Shown: positions 43,645-52,539, counted from the first letter of the stretch. The stretch: 64,000 nucleotides of DNA from Clostridium_AD frigoriphilum (GCF_036541405.1 NZ_JAZHFS010000002.1:124001-188000); one strand, 5' to 3'. The notes: generated from the sequence alone by a model not told the origin. Translations and numbers: made by a program.

Positions 43645-44031
43645 TTGCTTCAATAAGTCTCTGATTTCACTTAATAATATTTCTTCATTGGAGGGACCTT
43701 TCACAATTATTTTTTCTGTCTTTTTCTTTTGAACAGATTGTATAACTTTTATAAAGATAAAAAGTGAAAATGCAATTATTAAAAAGTTTATTACAGATTG
43801 AATAAATAATCCATAATTAATTGATACAGGTACTCCACCGGATATGGATGAGGGTATATTATATTTTAAACTAGAAACATTAATTCCACCTATTATTATA
43901 CCAAGTATAGGAGTTATAAGGTCAGTAACTAAAGAAGCAACTATTTTAGAAAATGCACCACCGATAACAACAGCTAATGCCAAATCTAAAATATTTCCTT
44001 TAAGAGCGAATTCTTTAAATTCTTTGAACAT
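43639..44031 (-). CDS. mscL: Large-conductance mechanosensitive channel MscL
   Basis: MscL is a homopentameric channel that opens under membrane tension to relieve osmotic downshock. This copy (about 130 aa) starts MFKEFKEFALKGNILDLALA, which is the canonical N-terminal amphipathic helix and pore helix, and has a second membrane helix near residues 70-95 and a charged C-terminal bundle. The in-frame TTG at 44052 would add seven residues not seen in the family; the ATG at 44031 is chosen, with GGAAGGG twelve bases upstream. Confidence 0.95.
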   Translation of the reverse strand: MFKEFKEFALKGNILDLALAVVIGGAFSKIVASLVTDLITPILGIIIGGINVSSLKYNIPSSISGGVPVSINYGLFIQSVINFLIIAFSLFIFIKVIQSVQKKKTEKIIVKGPSNEEILLSEIRDLLKQK

Positions 44032-44064
44032 ATATGTAACACGCCCTTCCAAAGTATGTTTTAA

Positions 44065-44388
44065 CTATTTAGATATATCGTATTTCCAAGAAGCTATCCC
44101 ACGACTTAGATGATATATATTTTTGAAACCATTGTCTTCCAAAATATCTACGGCTATTGGGCTTCTTCTGCCAGATTCACAATAAACAAGCACTTTTTTT
44201 TCTTTATATTTATCAAGTTCATCAATCATTGACGTAAGATCTTGAACAGGAACAAGTTTTGCTCCTGGAATGTGACCAATCTCGTATTCCTCTTTACTTC
44301 GCACATCTAAAATAACAAATTCTTTGTCGTCTTTTATAAGATTATAAGCTTCTTTTGCACTTACATCTTTAACATTTGAATCAAACAT
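44065..44388 (-). CDS. Single-domain rhodanese-like sulfurtransferase
   Basis: This 107-aa protein is a single rhodanese domain with the CDC25-like fold. The active-site Cys lies in VLVYCESGRRS, preceded by FVILDVRSKEEYEIGHIPGA, the usual first signature. Such proteins move sulfane sulfur between donor and acceptor; the partner is unknown. There is no signal peptide. An AAGGAGG ribosome site precedes the ATG. It is on the same strand as mscL and 34 bases upstream of it. Confidence 0.92.
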   Translation of the reverse strand: MFDSNVKDVSAKEAYNLIKDDKEFVILDVRSKEEYEIGHIPGAKLVPVQDLTSMIDELDKYKEKKVLVYCESGRRSPIAVDILEDNGFKNIYHLSRGIASWKYDISK

Positions 44389-44486
44389 AATTTATGCCTC
44401 CTTTTGATGAAAAATCTATAGTATTAGTATATCATCTGATAGATAGATAGTAAAATGTAATAAATATATGAATGTAATAAAGAATA

Positions 44487-45587
44487 TTATTTGATTACTT
44501 TTGTGGTTTTTGAATTTCTATTTTTAATTTCTGCTAAAATAAAAATAACCAAAGGTATTATAACTTCAAAGATAAAGGCATAATATGGGTATACATTGAA
44601 AGCCCAAAATGACATTTCCATGGTGCTTTTGTATAGAATAAAAGAGAAGCTTAACATCAAAAGAGCTACAGGGGTTGCAATAAATTTGTAATCATTAAAG
44701 CCAAAAACCTTTGAAATTCCATTGCAGACTGCCAAAGTACAGATACTTACTTTAACAAAAACACATATTAAAAATGCAATAACTACTAAAATTTCAAGCC
44801 TTTGAAGTATAGAACCTAGGTGAATAAGACTTACTAACATGGTGGTAGGAAAATATAGTCTAGCTATGGTTTCACTACCTAATACTAAAATATTTCTAAT
44901 TGTTGCTAAAAATATAATTCCTCCACCTATGAGTAAACCTACTATAAATGTTTTATTGTAATTCTTAATGTTAGATACATTTGAAAACAACATTGTAAAA
45001 ACTACTGTTTCAGCAAAGGGAAAACAAAAACTTGATAAAGTACCCTTTAGAAGAGGCGATATACCATTGTTTAATATTGGTTTTAATCTATTTATACTAA
45101 TTTCGGGTATTAAAAATACAGTTAAAAATAAAGAAATTATCAGCACAATCCAGATGAAGAACTCGGACCATCTTCCTAAAACTTCAATACCAGCTTTTAA
45201 ACTCCATATAATTAGCATAGTTAAAAAGATCATAGGCATTACCACTGGGGTATCGGCGAATATTAAAATATTAGTGAACTCAGATAGGTTTCTAAGAACC
45301 AAGGCTCCAAGATGAAAAGCAAACCATATCATTAATATACTTATAATTTTCCCAGTGAATTTCCCCATAACAATTTGAAGAATATCAAATAAATCCTTTC
45401 CAGGGTATAAAGATAAAATTCTAGAGTACATAAGTAATAATATAATAGAACATAAAATAGCAATAATTACTGCGATCCAGGCATCTTGTTTTGCAGCACC
45501 TCCAGATCCTATTAAAAAGGTACTTCCAATTATGAAAAGTGTTATAAGTATAATACCTTGTCTCTCAGAGATATTTTCATTTTTCAT
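44487..45587 (-). CDS. gerKB: Spore germination receptor B subunit (GerKB/GerAB family)
   Basis: This integral membrane protein (366 aa) of the APC-superfamily germination permeases binds the nutrient germinant in GerA-type receptors. About ten hydrophobic segments are visible. The N-terminal ISERQGIILITLFIIGSTFL and the following KQDAWIAVIIA are typical of the B subunit. It is the last gene of the A-C-D-B operon. The germinant cannot be read from sequence. Confidence 0.94.
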   Translation of the reverse strand: MKNENISERQGIILITLFIIGSTFLIGSGGAAKQDAWIAVIIAILCSIILLLMYSRILSLYPGKDLFDILQIVMGKFTGKIISILMIWFAFHLGALVLRNLSEFTNILIFADTPVVMPMIFLTMLIIWSLKAGIEVLGRWSEFFIWIVLIISLFLTVFLIPEISINRLKPILNNGISPLLKGTLSSFCFPFAETVVFTMLFSNVSNIKNYNKTFIVGLLIGGGIIFLATIRNILVLGSETIARLYFPTTMLVSLIHLGSILQRLEILVVIAFLICVFVKVSICTLAVCNGISKVFGFNDYKFIATPVALLMLSFSFILYKSTMEMSFWAFNVYPYYAFIFEVIIPLVIFILAEIKNRNSKTTKVIK

Positions 45588-45633
45588 CTAAGCCTCCTAC
45601 AACATTTATTGTAATTGCAAATAGTAAAAAAAA

Positions 45634-45849
45634 TTAATTGCTTTTACCAAATATTGAAACTACAATATTTTTTATAATATTAGATGGACTTGGTAGCTGA
45701 ACTCCTAAAGAGAGTAGAATACTGATTGTCATTGAAAATATAATTAGAGTAAAATAAAGGATTGTTTTACCCTTATTTTTTTCTTTTAATAGTGGAACAG
45801 TTTCAAGAAATATTATTATGAGATAGAAAATTATTACAAGTAAAAACAT
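45634..45849 (-). CDS. Small D subunit of the germination receptor operon
   Basis: This 71-aa protein consists of two membrane helices (LLVIIFYLIIIFLETVPLL and ILYFTLIIFSMTISILLSLG) joined by a short charged loop, with a polar C-terminus. Bacillus GerA-type operons often encode such a two-helix D protein, reported to modulate receptor function. Its place between the C and B genes supports this assignment. A GGAGAATTC ribosome site overlaps the intergenic gap. Being short, it is easily missed. Confidence 0.8.
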   Translation of the reverse strand: MFLLVIIFYLIIIFLETVPLLKEKNKGKTILYFTLIIFSMTISILLSLGVQLPSPSNIIKNIVVSIFGKSN

Positions 45850-45866
45850 TCCGAATTCTCCTTTGA

Positions 45867-47021
45867 TTATTGCCCTATAGTGATAGGCTTCATTGTTTTA
45901 TTACTGCCCTTTATTTGCACATGTACGTTGACTGTAGTCTTCATATTTGTAAAAATGTCTTTTCCATTTTTCTTGAAATCTTTACTAACTTTTGGTTTTT
46001 CTTCATTAAATTTTTCTCCGAAGCCTAAAACATCGCTATCATAATCCTTTTGTAATTTACTAATTAAAGTCTGTATCTGAGACCCGATTTTTTTTTCAGC
46101 TTCACTCTGAAGTATTTCTAAGTTTTCTTCTTTCATGAAATCTTTAGTTCCTTGAATTTCATGAATACTTAGAGTTGGATAAACATCTATTATCATTGAA
46201 ACTGATCCATTGTTATAAATGGGGGTTAATTTAGTTCTATTATCATTTAGTTCTAAGGTTACGTTGGTGTTTGAACCTGAAACATTTATTAAGGTAATTA
46301 AACTTTGTTTTATTTTATTTTTAATCATAAGCATATATAGGGTTTCGTTTCCATTTATATACCCAACAAGCTTATCTGATTTAAAAATAGCACAACCTTC
46401 TACAATGGGGAGAATAGCGCCATCACTAAGTTTATTTTCAACTGTAGTTACTGCTTCGGACTTCCCAGGTGATGATAATTCATCTATAAATGACCATACC
46501 ATTGAATTAGTAAATTTAGAAAGAACACTCCAGGAATTCATAGTATCATCAAGATGAAAGGAAGTTACTTCATTAATCTTAACCTTAGTCTTTAAAATTT
46601 CAGAAGCTGTATTTCCTTTTGCTACTAATAGCCACATATCTGGTCTAACAAAGTTGGATCTATTAGTCCAATCAATTGCAGGAATTATACCTTCTCTTGC
46701 TATGGAATCACTTATTATTACAACTTTCGAATCACTCCAAAAAAGCCTTAAACCAGTCTTTTTTATCGCGTCTCTAACTGCACTAAATACACTGTCACCT
46801 TCAGTCGTGAAAATCTGAGAACTAATGATTGAGGATACCCCTTGAGCTTGCGTGGTTATAACTTCTGTTGTGAGTATGTATTTATTTGTTACCATATCTT
46901 TATCTAATGCCATACCAGCTACTATTGCTAAGGTATCTATCTCTCTATAGTTCCAGCATCCACATAGTATAATAGGGCATATAATTATAATAAAAATTAT
47001 GGATACTATTTTTTTTTTCAT
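45867..47021 (-). CDS. gerKC: Spore germination lipoprotein, C subunit (Ger(x)C family)
   Basis: This lipoprotein (384 aa) has a signal peptide with lipobox ILCGC (Cys22), followed by WNYREIDTLAIVAGMALDKD, the hallmark opening of Ger(x)C proteins. Domain I (about 25-190) and a C-terminal domain with the DSDVLGFGEKF motif (about 340) are visible. It is the outer-leaflet subunit of the receptor in the spore inner membrane and needs lipidation for function in relatives. It lies 14 bases after the A-subunit gene. Confidence 0.95.
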   Translation of the reverse strand: MKKKIVSIIFIIIICPIILCGCWNYREIDTLAIVAGMALDKDMVTNKYILTTEVITTQAQGVSSIISSQIFTTEGDSVFSAVRDAIKKTGLRLFWSDSKVVIISDSIAREGIIPAIDWTNRSNFVRPDMWLLVAKGNTASEILKTKVKINEVTSFHLDDTMNSWSVLSKFTNSMVWSFIDELSSPGKSEAVTTVENKLSDGAILPIVEGCAIFKSDKLVGYINGNETLYMLMIKNKIKQSLITLINVSGSNTNVTLELNDNRTKLTPIYNNGSVSMIIDVYPTLSIHEIQGTKDFMKEENLEILQSEAEKKIGSQIQTLISKLQKDYDSDVLGFGEKFNEEKPKVSKDFKKNGKDIFTNMKTTVNVHVQIKGSNKTMKPITIGQ

Positions 47022-47035
47022 TTAAACGCCCTCTT

Positions 47036-48517
47036 TCATCTTTTTTTCATACGTTTTTTATTTTTTGTAACCATCTTCGGTCTTAAATGCATATTCCACC
47101 AGGGAGCCCTAATTATAGTATCTTTTACATCTTGTTTAGAAAAAGAAGGTACGTTACTCATATAAGGTATACCAAAGGAACGTATAGACATCATATGAAG
47201 GACTAAACCCATTACGCCAAAAATATAACCGTATAAACCTAGGAAGGAAGATAATAATAAAAAAAATATCCGTATTTCAACTATTCCTAGAACTTGAGGT
47301 AACATAAGACTTGCAATTCCAGTTATAGCAGTAATTATTACTACAGGTGCGCTCACTAGTCTTGCATTAACAGCAGCATCACCAAGAACCAGGGTGCCTA
47401 CTATAGTAATTGCTCCTCCAATATATTTAGGCATTCTAAGACCTGCTTCTTTAAGTATTTCAAAAGTTATCATCATAATCATAGTCTCTACGATAGAAGG
47501 GAAAGGGGCTCCTTTTCTTGCGGAATATATACTTATAAGAAGAGGAGTTGGGATAAGTTCTTGATGGAAGGTTACAAGTGCAACATATATGGCTGAAACA
47601 CTAGTACCAATAAAAAAGCATAGCCATCGTAGTAATCTGACAAATGATGAAAACAAAAAATTATCATAATAGTCTTCATTGCTTTGAAAAACTTCAACGA
47701 AGATACTTGGAAGAGTTAAAACAACAGGACTTCCATCGCAGATAACTGCAAATTTTCCCTCAAGAAGTTTACCTGATACCACATCAGGTCTTTCTGTATT
47801 AATAATAGTCCTAAAGGGCGAATATGGAGCATCCTTAATAATTTCTTCTATATAACCAGAATCTAAAATACCATCAATATCAATATTATTAAGCCGCGTC
47901 ATAAGTTCTTTATGTATAGGTTCTTTTGCAATACCCTCAATATAACATACACATATTTGAGTTTTAGTTTGTTTCCCAATTCTCATGAATTCAAATTTTA
48001 AGTTAGGATTAATAATCCGACGCCTAAGAAGTGTAAGGTTTAAATTCATAGATTCGGTGAAGCCTTCACGCGGTCCCCTAACTATAGTTTCAGATTGGGG
48101 TTCTGAAATTGCTCTTGTTTGCCATCCGATAGTATTTATAGAAAGCACATTAATCAAACCATCTATAAAAAGTATAGTTTTTCCATATATTATTCCATTA
48201 ACAAGATCATCTACAGAAGAGGTCTTTTTGTTGTCAGCGGTTAAAAGCACCTTTTGTATTAAAATGTCAATAATGTTATTGTTGTTAATATTAGACATAT
48301 CACTTAGGAAAAGTGGTTTTATAATATCCTCATTAATTGCTTGTAAATTTGCCATTCCATCAATATATACAATCATACACTTGATTTTAGTAGGTTTTCC
48401 AAGCAATAACTCTCTATATACCACTGTTGTGTCGTTAATAAAAATGTTTTTTATTATATTAATATTTTTTTCTAATGATTGTGTTAGTTTTACATCTGAA
48501 AAGTCATTTGTATTCAT
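47036..48517 (-). CDS. gerKA: Spore germination receptor A subunit (GerKA/GerAA family)
   Basis: This 493-aa protein has the large cytoplasmic N-terminal domain of GerA-type A subunits (about 1-280), with the conserved GPREGFTESMNLNLTLLRRR segment, then four or five membrane helices with the conserved VEVFQSNEDYY and ELIPTPLLISIYSARKGAPF motifs. GerA-type A subunits form oligomeric channels that start ion release on germinant binding. It is first in the operon; an AGGAGATGA ribosome site precedes it. A forespore-specific promoter is expected upstream, but none was identified with confidence. Confidence 0.95.
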   Translation of the reverse strand: MNTNDFSDVKLTQSLEKNINIIKNIFINDTTVVYRELLLGKPTKIKCMIVYIDGMANLQAINEDIIKPLFLSDMSNINNNNIIDILIQKVLLTADNKKTSSVDDLVNGIIYGKTILFIDGLINVLSINTIGWQTRAISEPQSETIVRGPREGFTESMNLNLTLLRRRIINPNLKFEFMRIGKQTKTQICVCYIEGIAKEPIHKELMTRLNNIDIDGILDSGYIEEIIKDAPYSPFRTIINTERPDVVSGKLLEGKFAVICDGSPVVLTLPSIFVEVFQSNEDYYDNFLFSSFVRLLRWLCFFIGTSVSAIYVALVTFHQELIPTPLLISIYSARKGAPFPSIVETMIMMITFEILKEAGLRMPKYIGGAITIVGTLVLGDAAVNARLVSAPVVIITAITGIASLMLPQVLGIVEIRIFFLLLSSFLGLYGYIFGVMGLVLHMMSIRSFGIPYMSNVPSFSKQDVKDTIIRAPWWNMHLRPKMVTKNKKRMKKR

Positions 48518-48829
48518 AAGTTAAATCATCTCCTGGGTCGCTGCAATATTAACGACTTCAGAGGGAGATTAATACACCTACTGAAATTTTCTATTTGTTA
48601 AGGTATACAACTCCCAATTAAAGTAGTGGGGGACTTTTCTTCTGAAATGTCGTTAAACATCCTTTATATTATAATAACTAACTCTATATATATACTTTAT
48701 CCAATTCCTAAATATTTTAGTCAAAGATATATATCAAATGGATTTAACGACATTTCAGAAGTATTCATTAAAAGAGATTTAGTTAATATACTTAATAATG
48801 AAAGTTAATCATTAGGAGGTAGCTTATGT
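48518..48829. other. Intergenic region with MITE-like element
   Basis: This 312-base region between the divergent germination operon and MATE gene holds the inverted-repeat element at 48639-48761. A 60-codon open frame (48626-48808) runs through it but has no ribosome site and appears fortuitous. Confidence 0.7.
48639..48761. mobile_element. 123-bp MITE-like element with 19-bp terminal inverted repeats
   Basis: The left end CTTCTGAAATGTCGTTAAA (48639-48657) and right end TTTAACGACATTTCAGAAG (48743-48761) are exact reverse complements. The interior is AT-rich with no gene. No clear target-site duplication is seen. A third copy of the 18-bp core lies at 41038-41055. It may be a small non-autonomous element or a pair of regulator-binding sites. 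Confidence 0.55.
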
Positions 48830-50191
48830 ATGGCGAATAAGTATACAACAAATGAAGTACTCAATACTTCGCTACCGGTAGTTGCGGAGATAACAATATA
48901 TACATTAATGTCTATATTTGATTTAATGATGATAGGGAGATATGGTGGAAATATAGCAGTAAGTGCTGTAGGGTTAAGTAATAATTTAACAAATGCATTT
49001 ATAGAGGTATTTATTACCGGAGGATTTTGTATAAGTATTGTTTCATTAGTTTCTAGATTAGTAGGTGCTGGGCAATATAAAAATGCTGAGAGATTTGCGT
49101 CATTAGGATTTATTTTAGGAATTGGGTTTTGTTTAATTATTACAATAGTAGTTTTTTTCTTTGGTGAAGAGCTTCTTTATTTACTTGGGGCTAGGAATGA
49201 AATACTCAAAATAGGATATTCATATATAAAGATAAACTCTGTAGGCTTATTTTTTTTCATGAGTATGAGGCTTTTAAATTCCATTTTAATAGGATATGGG
49301 AATACTTTCATACCATTTATATGTTCTTTAATTGTACTTTTTATAAAGAGTATTTTGAATTATTTATTGGTTTTTGGTATCGTGTTTAATACAAGGGGAA
49401 TAGACGGGTCAGCTATAGCATCTACAGTTGCTTATTTATGTGGATTTGTTTTTTGTTTCTATTATACTGTGTTTAAATCACAAGTTAAACTTAAACTAAT
49501 CTATATTTTTTCTGTATGTTTTAATGATATTAAAAGAATACTAGTACTTGCTATTCCATGTTCAATGGAAGAAGCAGCGTTTAGTATCAGTAAGCTTATG
49601 TGCGTTGCTGTTATAATTAAATCTGGAAGTATTTCATTTGCAGCTGATGCAATAGCTAATATGATAGAGGGTATCTCAGTTATGCCAAGTATTGGTTTTG
49701 GTATTGCAGTTATTACTCTAGTGGGTATTAATGTCGGGAAAAGAGATTATAAACAAGCGAAAAAAGTTGCGTTTAACTGCGCATTTTACGCAGTAGCTAT
49801 GATGAGTATATTCGCAATAATATTCTTATTTATGCCGAATTTTTTGGTGGATTTATTTGTAAATAATAATGAGAAGAGAGTTGCTTATTTAGCAGGAAAG
49901 TGCCTTGCAATTGGAGCAGCAGAGCAGCCGTTTATAGGCTTATCATTAGTATTTGCAGGAGCACTAAAGGGGATAGGTGATGTAAAGAGTCCATTTTTAA
50001 TTAGCTGCTTTACAAGTTGGATTATAAGGCTACCATTAACATATTATTTTATTAATGTTTTAAATTTCCCAATCACAGCAGTTTGGTGGGTAACTGCATT
50101 TCAATGGGGAGTAGATGCACTACTTATGTTTATTTTCTTTGAGTATAAATTCAATAAATTATCAAATGGATCAAAAGGGAGCTTACTTTAA
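48830..50191 (+). CDS. MATE-family efflux transporter
   Basis: This integral membrane transporter (453 aa) of the MATE family has about twelve hydrophobic segments in two related halves. Family features include MIGRYGGNIAVSAVGLSNNL in the first helices and GIAVITLVGINVGKRDYKQA at the start of the second half. MATE proteins exchange drugs or metabolites for Na+ or H+. AGGAGG at 48815-48820 precedes the ATG at 48830 by nine bases; an out-of-frame ATG lies four bases earlier. It is encoded alone. The substrate is unknown. Confidence 0.92.
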   Translation: MANKYTTNEVLNTSLPVVAEITIYTLMSIFDLMMIGRYGGNIAVSAVGLSNNLTNAFIEVFITGGFCISIVSLVSRLVGAGQYKNAERFASLGFILGIGFCLIITIVVFFFGEELLYLLGARNEILKIGYSYIKINSVGLFFFMSMRLLNSILIGYGNTFIPFICSLIVLFIKSILNYLLVFGIVFNTRGIDGSAIASTVAYLCGFVFCFYYTVFKSQVKLKLIYIFSVCFNDIKRILVLAIPCSMEEAAFSISKLMCVAVIIKSGSISFAADAIANMIEGISVMPSIGFGIAVITLVGINVGKRDYKQAKKVAFNCAFYAVAMMSIFAIIFLFMPNFLVDLFVNNNEKRVAYLAGKCLAIGAAEQPFIGLSLVFAGALKGIGDVKSPFLISCFTSWIIRLPLTYYFINVLNFPITAVWWVTAFQWGVDALLMFIFFEYKFNKLSNGSKGSLL

Positions 50192-50202
50192 CAAGCTCCT
50201 TT
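50174..50202 (+). terminator. Terminator overlapping the MATE gene end
   Basis: AAAGGGAGCTT pairs with AAGCTCCTTT (one bulged G) around the stop codon. The following T run is short. Confidence 0.55.
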
Positions 50203-50255
50203 AGAAAATATTAATAAAAATAAATATAGTTGCTATTTATTTTTGAGGTAGAAAT

Positions 50256-51026
50256 TTATCTGTTTTTATTTATAATATCTATTAAAATCTTCATTCTTTC
50301 ATGAATGTTTGGTTTTATATTATCACGTTTATAATGAAAATCATTTGGATCTAATAGGTAACTATGAGTTATTCCAAATAGTTTTTTATTTTCATCGATA
50401 CCTTTTTGAAGCATTTCTGAAAGCTTTTTAGTATTAAAATATTCAAGTCTTAATTCTTCGGTTTCATTTTGTGCGTAAACAGATATTGGAGTTAATTCAT
50501 TTTTTATCACTTTATATTCAGGTCTGTAAACATTGTGGGATTCATACTTAATGTCAGTTAATTCATTTAATATCTTTGATGTGTTATCGTCTATAGAAAA
50601 ATATCCTCCGCGAAAAGCTTGAATTGGCTCAATTCCTAATTTAAAAATATATTCATAACAATATTTTATTATAAGTTTTTGCTGGTCATAAGAGTAGTAC
50701 GACAATAGATCTTCATCACTTTTTATAAAGGTACAGTGTTTTTCTATTTCTTCCGGTAGATTATTTGGATGAATATGAAGGCCGAATATAACTTTATAAT
50801 TATTTTTTATCTTTTCAATTAGATTAAGTTCTTTCAACATTTGAGCGAAGTAGGGAGTTATAAATAAAAGAGTGTATATATTGTTTTCGGAATTTAATTT
50901 TAATAACGATTCTAAGTTAAGGACATTGTTTTTTAAATTTTTATCGAAATTGTATCCTTCACAATCTATAGTCAAAATAAAATCAAAATTTGTTTCTTTA
51001 AGATACTTATCTAAAAAATACTTCAT
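50256..51026 (-). CDS. Polysaccharide deacetylase-like (CE4 fold) protein
   Basis: This 256-aa cytoplasmic protein appears to have the NodB/CE4 barrel in divergent form. An acidic ILTIDCEGYNF motif takes the place of the metal-binding DD, GLHIHPNNL resembles the HxxxH motif, FRGGYFSID corresponds to the RxPY/RGG motif, and GITHSYLLDP resembles the late His motif. There is no signal peptide. The enzymatic reaction is not established. A TAGGAGGTAA ribosome site precedes the ATG. It is preceded by an unusual multi-half-site dyad suggesting a dedicated regulator. Confidence 0.65.
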   Translation of the reverse strand: MKYFLDKYLKETNFDFILTIDCEGYNFDKNLKNNVLNLESLLKLNSENNIYTLLFITPYFAQMLKELNLIEKIKNNYKVIFGLHIHPNNLPEEIEKHCTFIKSDEDLLSYYSYDQQKLIIKYCYEYIFKLGIEPIQAFRGGYFSIDDNTSKILNELTDIKYESHNVYRPEYKVIKNELTPISVYAQNETEELRLEYFNTKKLSEMLQKGIDENKKLFGITHSYLLDPNDFHYKRDNIKPNIHERMKILIDIINKNR

Positions 51027-51060
51027 AAATTATCGTTACCTCCTAATATAATATTGCAAA

Positions 51061-51106
51061 CTTACAACTTGCATTGTATAATCAAGTTGTAAGTAAGAAA
51101 CAACTT
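51061..51106. promoter_or_regulatory. Operator candidate with three half-sites
   Basis: CTTACAACTTG (51061-51071) and CAAGTTGTAAG (51083-51093) are exact reverse complements separated by 11 bases containing TGTATAAT. A third ACAACTT lies at 51100-51106, forming a second dyad with the middle site. The array is 35 bases upstream of the deacetylase-like gene and would suit a dimeric repressor covering its promoter. Confidence 0.6.
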
Positions 51107-51298
51107 AATTATACGGTTCAAATTGTTACTTGTCAAAGATTCAATAAGAAGTAATGTTATAGTGATTCATAATACAATTCAACTATAAATACAATCAAAG
51201 TTTAAACACTTCAAAATAATCTTTTATTGTTATATCTAATGTTCAATTATAAAGAAAATTTAAAAATAAACAGTTTAATGATGTTGCATGCAGATAAT

Positions 51299-51369
51299 GA
51301 TTTTATTCCACAGAGGAATAGGCGGGGGAATAAAAATTAATATATGTTATTTTCGCGACCGCAAAATAA
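51299..51369 (+). promoter_or_regulatory. Structured leader of the AlaDH/PNT-family gene
   Basis: Two hairpins can form: TTTTATTCC with GGAATAAAA, enclosing a G-rich loop (GGCGGGGG), and TTATTTTCGC with GCAAAATAA directly against the AAGGAGG ribosome site. No known riboswitch consensus was recognised. It could affect translation initiation. Confidence 0.3.
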
Positions 51370-51383
51370 GGAGGATGATTTTA

Positions 51384-52535
51384 TTGAAAACTATAAGTTT
51401 TCCAAGAATGCATAAAGAAACAAATGAGAAAAGAGATTTTTTACCATCATTGATTGGTATACTTAAAAAAGAAAATGTGCAAGTATTTCTAGAAGAAGGA
51501 TATGGTTTAGCATTAGGTTATACAAATGAAGATTATCTAAAGGAAAATAAAACAATACAATTTGTATCTAATAAGGAATGTTATGAAAAAGATATCGTTG
51601 TAGTTTTAAGGTCGCCAGAGTTTAAGCAAATTGAGTATATGAGAGAAGGCAGTATTTTGCTAAGTATGCTTCATTATCCTACTAGAGCTACTAGAGTAGA
51701 AAAGCTTAAAGAAAGGGGCATATTTGCTGTTTCGATGGATTCTATCCGAAATGATTTTCTTGAAAGAATTGTTGTTGATTATGAGGGTACATCAGGAAAT
51801 GGAATTAATGTTGCATTTACAGAGCTTGCTAAAAATTATAAAAGCGAAAATATTTGTGCGCAAAAACCTATAATTGTGAGCATAATGGGTATGGGACGAG
51901 TGGGACTTACGGCAGCGAGAATGGCAGGTAAATATGGTAATAATAAAGAAAGTGAAGGAATACTTAAGGAAAAATCGAAGGGTGTACTTGTTAATATGTT
52001 ACCAAGAAATATAACAGATGATAAAAAACAGATGATAAAAATATTAACAAAGACAGATATTTTAGTAGATGCAACTACTAGAAATGATGCGACAAAATAT
52101 ATTGTCACAAATGAACTAATCGGATATTTAAAGGATCATTCTATAATTTTAGATTTAACGTCAGACCCATACTTAACAGATATTTTTCCTTTCCAAGTGA
52201 AGGCAGTAGAAGGTATACCACATGGAACATTAGATAAAATTGTTATGTACCCAAATGATGCTCAATATAGTGCTGTGCCAAAGTGCATCGAAATAATTAA
52301 TCAAAGGACAGTTGTAAGTTGTAACGCATGGCCAGGGGTTAAACCAAAAGGCAACATGGATTTATATGGTAAGCAACTTGTATATATTATACAAAATCTT
52401 ATAGGGTACTCTTCTAGCGACTTTAATTTAAATAACAATGATTACTTTAATAGAGCAATATATAGAGGAACTATTGAATGTTTTGAAGAAAGCTTAAATG
52501 GTTATGAAAATGAGGTATCAGAGATAGTAATGTAG
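51384..52535 (+). CDS. Alanine dehydrogenase/transhydrogenase-family (AlaDh_PNT) protein
   Basis: This protein (about 383 aa) belongs to the AlaDh/PNT superfamily of NAD(P)-dependent amino-acid dehydrogenases. The N-terminal domain begins KTISFPRMHKETNEKR and the nucleotide-binding domain has IVSIMGMGRVGLTAARMAGK. It differs from classical Ald and may be related to N5-(carboxyethyl)ornithine synthase-like or lysine-metabolism members, so the substrate is open. AGGAGG at 51369-51374 fits the TTG at 51384 (nine bases); the in-frame ATG at 51375 is only one base away. It is encoded alone, with a terminator hairpin after it. Confidence 0.78.
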   Translation: MKTISFPRMHKETNEKRDFLPSLIGILKKENVQVFLEEGYGLALGYTNEDYLKENKTIQFVSNKECYEKDIVVVLRSPEFKQIEYMREGSILLSMLHYPTRATRVEKLKERGIFAVSMDSIRNDFLERIVVDYEGTSGNGINVAFTELAKNYKSENICAQKPIIVSIMGMGRVGLTAARMAGKYGNNKESEGILKEKSKGVLVNMLPRNITDDKKQMIKILTKTDILVDATTRNDATKYIVTNELIGYLKDHSIILDLTSDPYLTDIFPFQVKAVEGIPHGTLDKIVMYPNDAQYSAVPKCIEIINQRTVVSCNAWPGVKPKGNMDLYGKQLVYIIQNLIGYSSSDFNLNNNDYFNRAIYRGTIECFEESLNGYENEVSEIVM

Positions 52536-52539
52536 TTAT

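Larger units (their letters stand above)
51027..51383. other. Intergenic region between deacetylase-like and AlaDH/PNT genes
   Basis: This 357-base region holds a strong dyad with a third half-site near the leftward gene and a structured leader just upstream of the rightward gene, both listed separately. Between them (about 51110-51290) is AT-rich sequence without a recognised gene. Confidence 0.65.

Noticed and set aside
48626..48808. Possible 60-aa gene running through the inverted-repeat element
   Set aside because: It lacks a ribosome site, has AT-rich unnatural composition and is explained by the repeat element.
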